Below are positions 14,167 to 16,703 of a DNA stretch of 16,703 nucleotides, one piece after another. A model generated the notes under the pieces. The model was not told the origin of the DNA. It saw only the letters and a program-made list of their open reading frames with translations, and did no database searches. The stretch is from Erysipelotrichaceae bacterium (GTDB taxonomy: Bacteria > Bacillota_I > Bacilli_A > RFN20 > CAG-826). The stretch is from contig JAISVG010000082.1 in NCBI GenBank assembly GCA_031271635.1, positions 1-16,703 of the forward strand, in the 5' to 3' direction. Numbering within the stretch: position 1 is the stretch's first letter; each line of letters opens with the position of its first letter. The translations under genes were made by a program, and so were the position numbers.

Positions 14167-16703
14167 TTAGACTTTTGAAATCACAACGGTAGCGGTATTA
14201 TTACCATTAATCGCATTAACTGTGAAGCTATAGCCTAAGGTAGTGCCATCATATAGTTTTCTTGATAAGAAGAAGTTTTGATATGTATCTACCGAGAATG
14301 AAGTTCCGTTTGTGAAGAGGAGCGCGCTTGAACCAACATTACTATTAGTATAACTGCCATTTCTAAATGCGGTGGTCTTATTTTGCGGGATTAATTCTAA
14401 TAATGGATGTGAACTTGATGAGATTGTTCCATTATAAGTATTACTCATTGCAAGATAATAAGAACCGCCATCAACTGCAGTATCAGTGAAGCCATAACCA
14501 CTACCGAGCCATCCATAGACTCTAGCATCGACGTGATAGAGCTTAATCCCACTAGTAGTGTAAGTCTTTAATCCAGGTCTTCCGGCGTAACCTTGAGAAT
14601 CAGCCTGATTTAGTAGCGTCGGAGTATAAAACTCGAGTAATAAATATTCGTCGTATGGCGAATTATTCCAGTAATTACCTCCCGTAGTATTCTTAATTAA
14701 AATACAGTCGCCACTACTAGGAGTACTTTCTAAAGTAATTGTGGTGCTCGTTTTGGTCCCGTCAATCACATAAGGATTAACCCAACCAAGTTGGAATTTA
14801 GTAAATACATTGTGATCGCCAATATTATACGACATCATATCAGCACAAGCCACATAATCCACGCCCTGCGAAGAATAATCATAATAGTCTTCTACTCCCA
14901 TTAAGTGACCAGTTTCATGGATAAAGGTATGGGCATCTACTTTGTTACCAGAATAATTACCTTCAAACATAAAGTCATAACTCGCCCAAGCATAACGCCA
15001 TCCGGTTGGTTTGCTTAAACTAGGAGTCGTGAGGCGGGAGGGATTATTCGAAGAAAAGACATAAGCCCAGAATGCTCCATTATTTTGATATTGAATTGGA
15101 CAAGAATAAATAAACCATACTGAATCAAGATGGCCATCTTGATCAACATCATAATCGCGACCATCAATGCCTTGAGCGGTTAAAAAACCACTCACTTCAT
15201 AAATTAAGTCATCGGTAGTCTTTTCTCCTGCTCCCACCAAAGAATAATTGTATTGAATGTCATCAAGGTCAACAATATCACTTGTTCGTTGTGTGAGACT
15301 CCAAACTGGGGTCACTAAACCACTCATCGTTAACTTACCATAACTAGAAGTCTCGTAAAAACTCTTGACAGATTCCCACCCGGTTTCACTTGGTGTTCCA
15401 AAGAAGAGTTTATTTAGATTGCTGCGGAAGGTAGTCGGATCACTAATACGGTAGTTAGCAAAATCAACTGGAATAATAAGCATTTTGGCATCACCACGAC
15501 TTGGAAGCACTGGGTCTAAACCTTGACCACTCCCGCTTCGTCCTTGAGCATATGCAGAATTCTTGCTAATAAAGGTATTAGTTAAAGAAGATAAGTTATT
15601 TGCTTGATAATAGCCGCTTTGTACTGCAGGAATGACAGTGATGGCAATGGTATCAGTATAACCACCTTCAACGGTGCGTACTGTCACCGTCGCCTCACCA
15701 GCATCAAAAGCCAAATAAAAGCCATCATCATCAACATCAAAAACATCAGGGTTATCACTCGTCATGGTAACTGTTTTATTAACCGCTTCTTCAGGCATTA
15801 CTGTATATGCTAAATAACCATCTGCTCCAACACTAACCTCAAGTTCAGTAAGAGCAAAACTAACCCCAGTCACACTAGAAGCCACAACAGTAATATCAAT
15901 AGTGTCGGTAAAACCGCCTTCATTAGTAGTAACGATAATACTTGTTGTGCCAACATTGCTTGCCGTGATTAAGCCAGTAGCGTTAACTGCAGCAATAGTA
16001 GAGTCAAGACTCATAAAGCTAACACCTTGATCAGTCGCGTTACTTGGAAATACTGTCCATCCTAATTGCTTAGTGGCATTGACTCCTAAAGTGAGACTTA
16101 TAAGTTCAAAAGCAACATTTGTCACCGGAACATGAACTTCCGTTCCAAAAGTAATCCTAATACTTTCAAACAAAAAGCGTTTTGTGGCTGAGATTTCAAG
16201 ATAAGTTGCTGTCGCATCATCAAGCGTATAGATATGAGAAGTTTTAGTTCCCCAAGTAACCGCGCTTGAAGTAAAACCTGATGTTTTTGCTACTACTGTA
16301 GTCGCATCACTTGCCCATCTACGACCAAAAAGTTCAATTGAAGTAATGTTAGTGGCAGCCGCAAAATTAAAGCGCACAAAGCCGTTATTACTAGAAGTAC
16401 CAATACGGAACTCTTCAGAGCTGGTACTGGCGTAAATAGTGCTTGCATCAACTGAAACCACATCAACTCCTTGATAAGTAAACCAACTAGTTTGGAGGGT
16501 AATAGCGGTATTATTAGTTGCACTATGGTTATAGTCAATCGACATGTCAGAAGTATGTTCGCTATCAACTAATGATAAATCACTCGGCATCGTTAACTGC
16601 AAATCATATGATCCATCATCATAATCAAGGTAAATTCCCGTATATGAAACATGCGAGGTCGTCGTGAGATTGTTAACAAAAGCATTCACGGTATTATTAT
16701 CAG
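14167..16703 (-). CDS. M6-family (immune inhibitor A-like) metalloprotease with Ig-like domains, N-terminus beyond window
   Basis: About 844 residues are visible and the frame stays open to the right edge; the GTG at 16689 is probably internal. Numbering from that GTG: a beta-rich module (about 60-180, EEFRIGTSSNNGFVRFNF) resembling surface-protein domains I associate with Acholeplasma-like bacteria; two Ig-like BIG2 domains (about 190-270, 272-355; both end in a GGxTDTIxITV pattern); then an M6 peptidase domain (about 378-660). That domain has the calcium-type loop DVDQDGHLDSVW, the zinc motif HETGHLMGVED (H591, E592, H595, D601) and the Met-turn region DMMSYNIGDHN. A beta-rich C-terminal region follows and no LPXTG anchor is present. 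It should be a secreted or surface zinc protease; the signal peptide would lie outside the window. It is convergent with pgi and shares its terminator. Confidence 0.93.
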   Translation of the reverse strand, partial: DNNTVNAFVNNLTTTSHVSYTGIYLDYDDGSYDLQLTMPSDLSLVDSEHTSDMSIDYNHSATNNTAITLQTSWFTYQGVDVVSVDASTIYASTSSEEFRIGTSSNNGFVRFNFAAATNITSIELFGRRWASDATTVVAKTSGFTSSAVTWGTKTSHIYTLDDATATYLEISATKRFLFESIRITFGTEVHVPVTNVAFELISLTLGVNATKQLGWTVFPSNATDQGVSFMSLDSTIAAVNATGLITASNVGTTSIIVTTNEGGFTDTIDITVVASSVTGVSFALTELEVSVGADGYLAYTVMPEEAVNKTVTMTSDNPDVFDVDDDGFYLAFDAGEATVTVRTVEGGYTDTIAITVIPAVQSGYYQANNLSSLTNTFISKNSAYAQGRSGSGQGLDPVLPSRGDAKMLIIPVDFANYRISDPTTFRSNLNKLFFGTPSETGWESVKSFYETSSYGKLTMSGLVTPVWSLTQRTSDIVDLDDIQYNYSLVGAGEKTTDDLIYEVSGFLTAQGIDGRDYDVDQDGHLDSVWFIYSCPIQYQNNGAFWAYVFSSNNPSRLTTPSLSKPTGWRYAWASYDFMFEGNYSGNKVDAHTFIHETGHLMGVEDYYDYSSQGVDYVACADMMSYNIGDHNVFTKFQLGWVNPYVIDGTKTSTTITLESTPSSGDCILIKNTTGGNYWNNSPYDEYLLLEFYTPTLLNQADSQGYAGRPGLKTYTTSGIKLYHVDARVYGWLGSGYGFTDTAVDGGSYYLAMSNTYNGTISSSSHPLLELIPQNKTTAFRNGSYTNSNVGSSALLFTNGTSFSVDTYQNFFLSRKLYDGTTLGYSFTVNAINGNNTATVVISKV

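Noticed and set aside
1..16703. CRISPR arrays, tRNA/rRNA genes, insertion sequences, att sites
   Set aside because: No regularly spaced repeats, tRNA-like cloverleaf, rRNA motif, transposase or terminal inverted repeats were seen by eye on either strand.

Overview
The window is AT-rich DNA that uses the standard genetic code: tryptophan is TGG throughout, including in the 2220-residue ORF, and TGA is never read through. Shine-Dalgarno sites are strong (GGAGG, AAAGGAG), intergenic gaps are short, and several genes overlap. The surface protein at the right end has a domain style I associate with Acholeplasma/Izemoplasma-like Mollicutes and their Firmicutes relatives. This suggests a low-GC Firmicutes/Tenericutes-type bacterium that has not reassigned TGA. 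No species can be named from the sequence.

Layout. Positions 1-9688 (minus strand) look like one operon, read right to left. It holds two tandem proteins with an N-terminal helical, degenerate Fic-like part and a C-terminal polymerase-beta-type nucleotidyltransferase (9688-8900, 8898-8026). These are followed by a 2220-residue RHS/YD-repeat protein with a GIY-YIG nuclease tip (8013-1351), then a putative immunity gene 2 nt behind it (1348-524), then a 78%-identical paralogue that runs off the left edge (469-1). Upstream is a 247-nt leader (9689-9935). Next comes a small membrane protein on the plus strand (9936-10241), whose end overlaps the end of a minus-strand sigma-70-like factor (10809-10225). 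A 473-nt intergenic region (10810-11282) carries a good minus-strand promoter overlapped by an imperfect palindrome, plus other hairpins.

Positions 11283-14102 (plus strand) are a compact housekeeping operon: a HAD phosphatase, an IspD/TarI-type cytidylyltransferase and glucose-6-phosphate isomerase, joined by 1-nt and 8-nt overlaps. It ends at a bidirectional hairpin terminator (14119-14147). This is shared with a convergent minus-strand gene for a large M6-family metalloprotease with Ig-like domains, whose N-terminus lies beyond the right edge.

How they work together. The left operon reads as a polymorphic-toxin locus: a large RHS shell carries a DNA-cleaving tip, adjacent genes probably protect the producer, and the immunity gene has been duplicated. 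Its unusual parts are the two co-transcribed Fic-like/nucleotidyltransferase proteins and the apparent lack of a secretion signal on the RHS protein. The nearby sigma factor and membrane protein may belong to the same accessory island, but the sequence shows only proximity.
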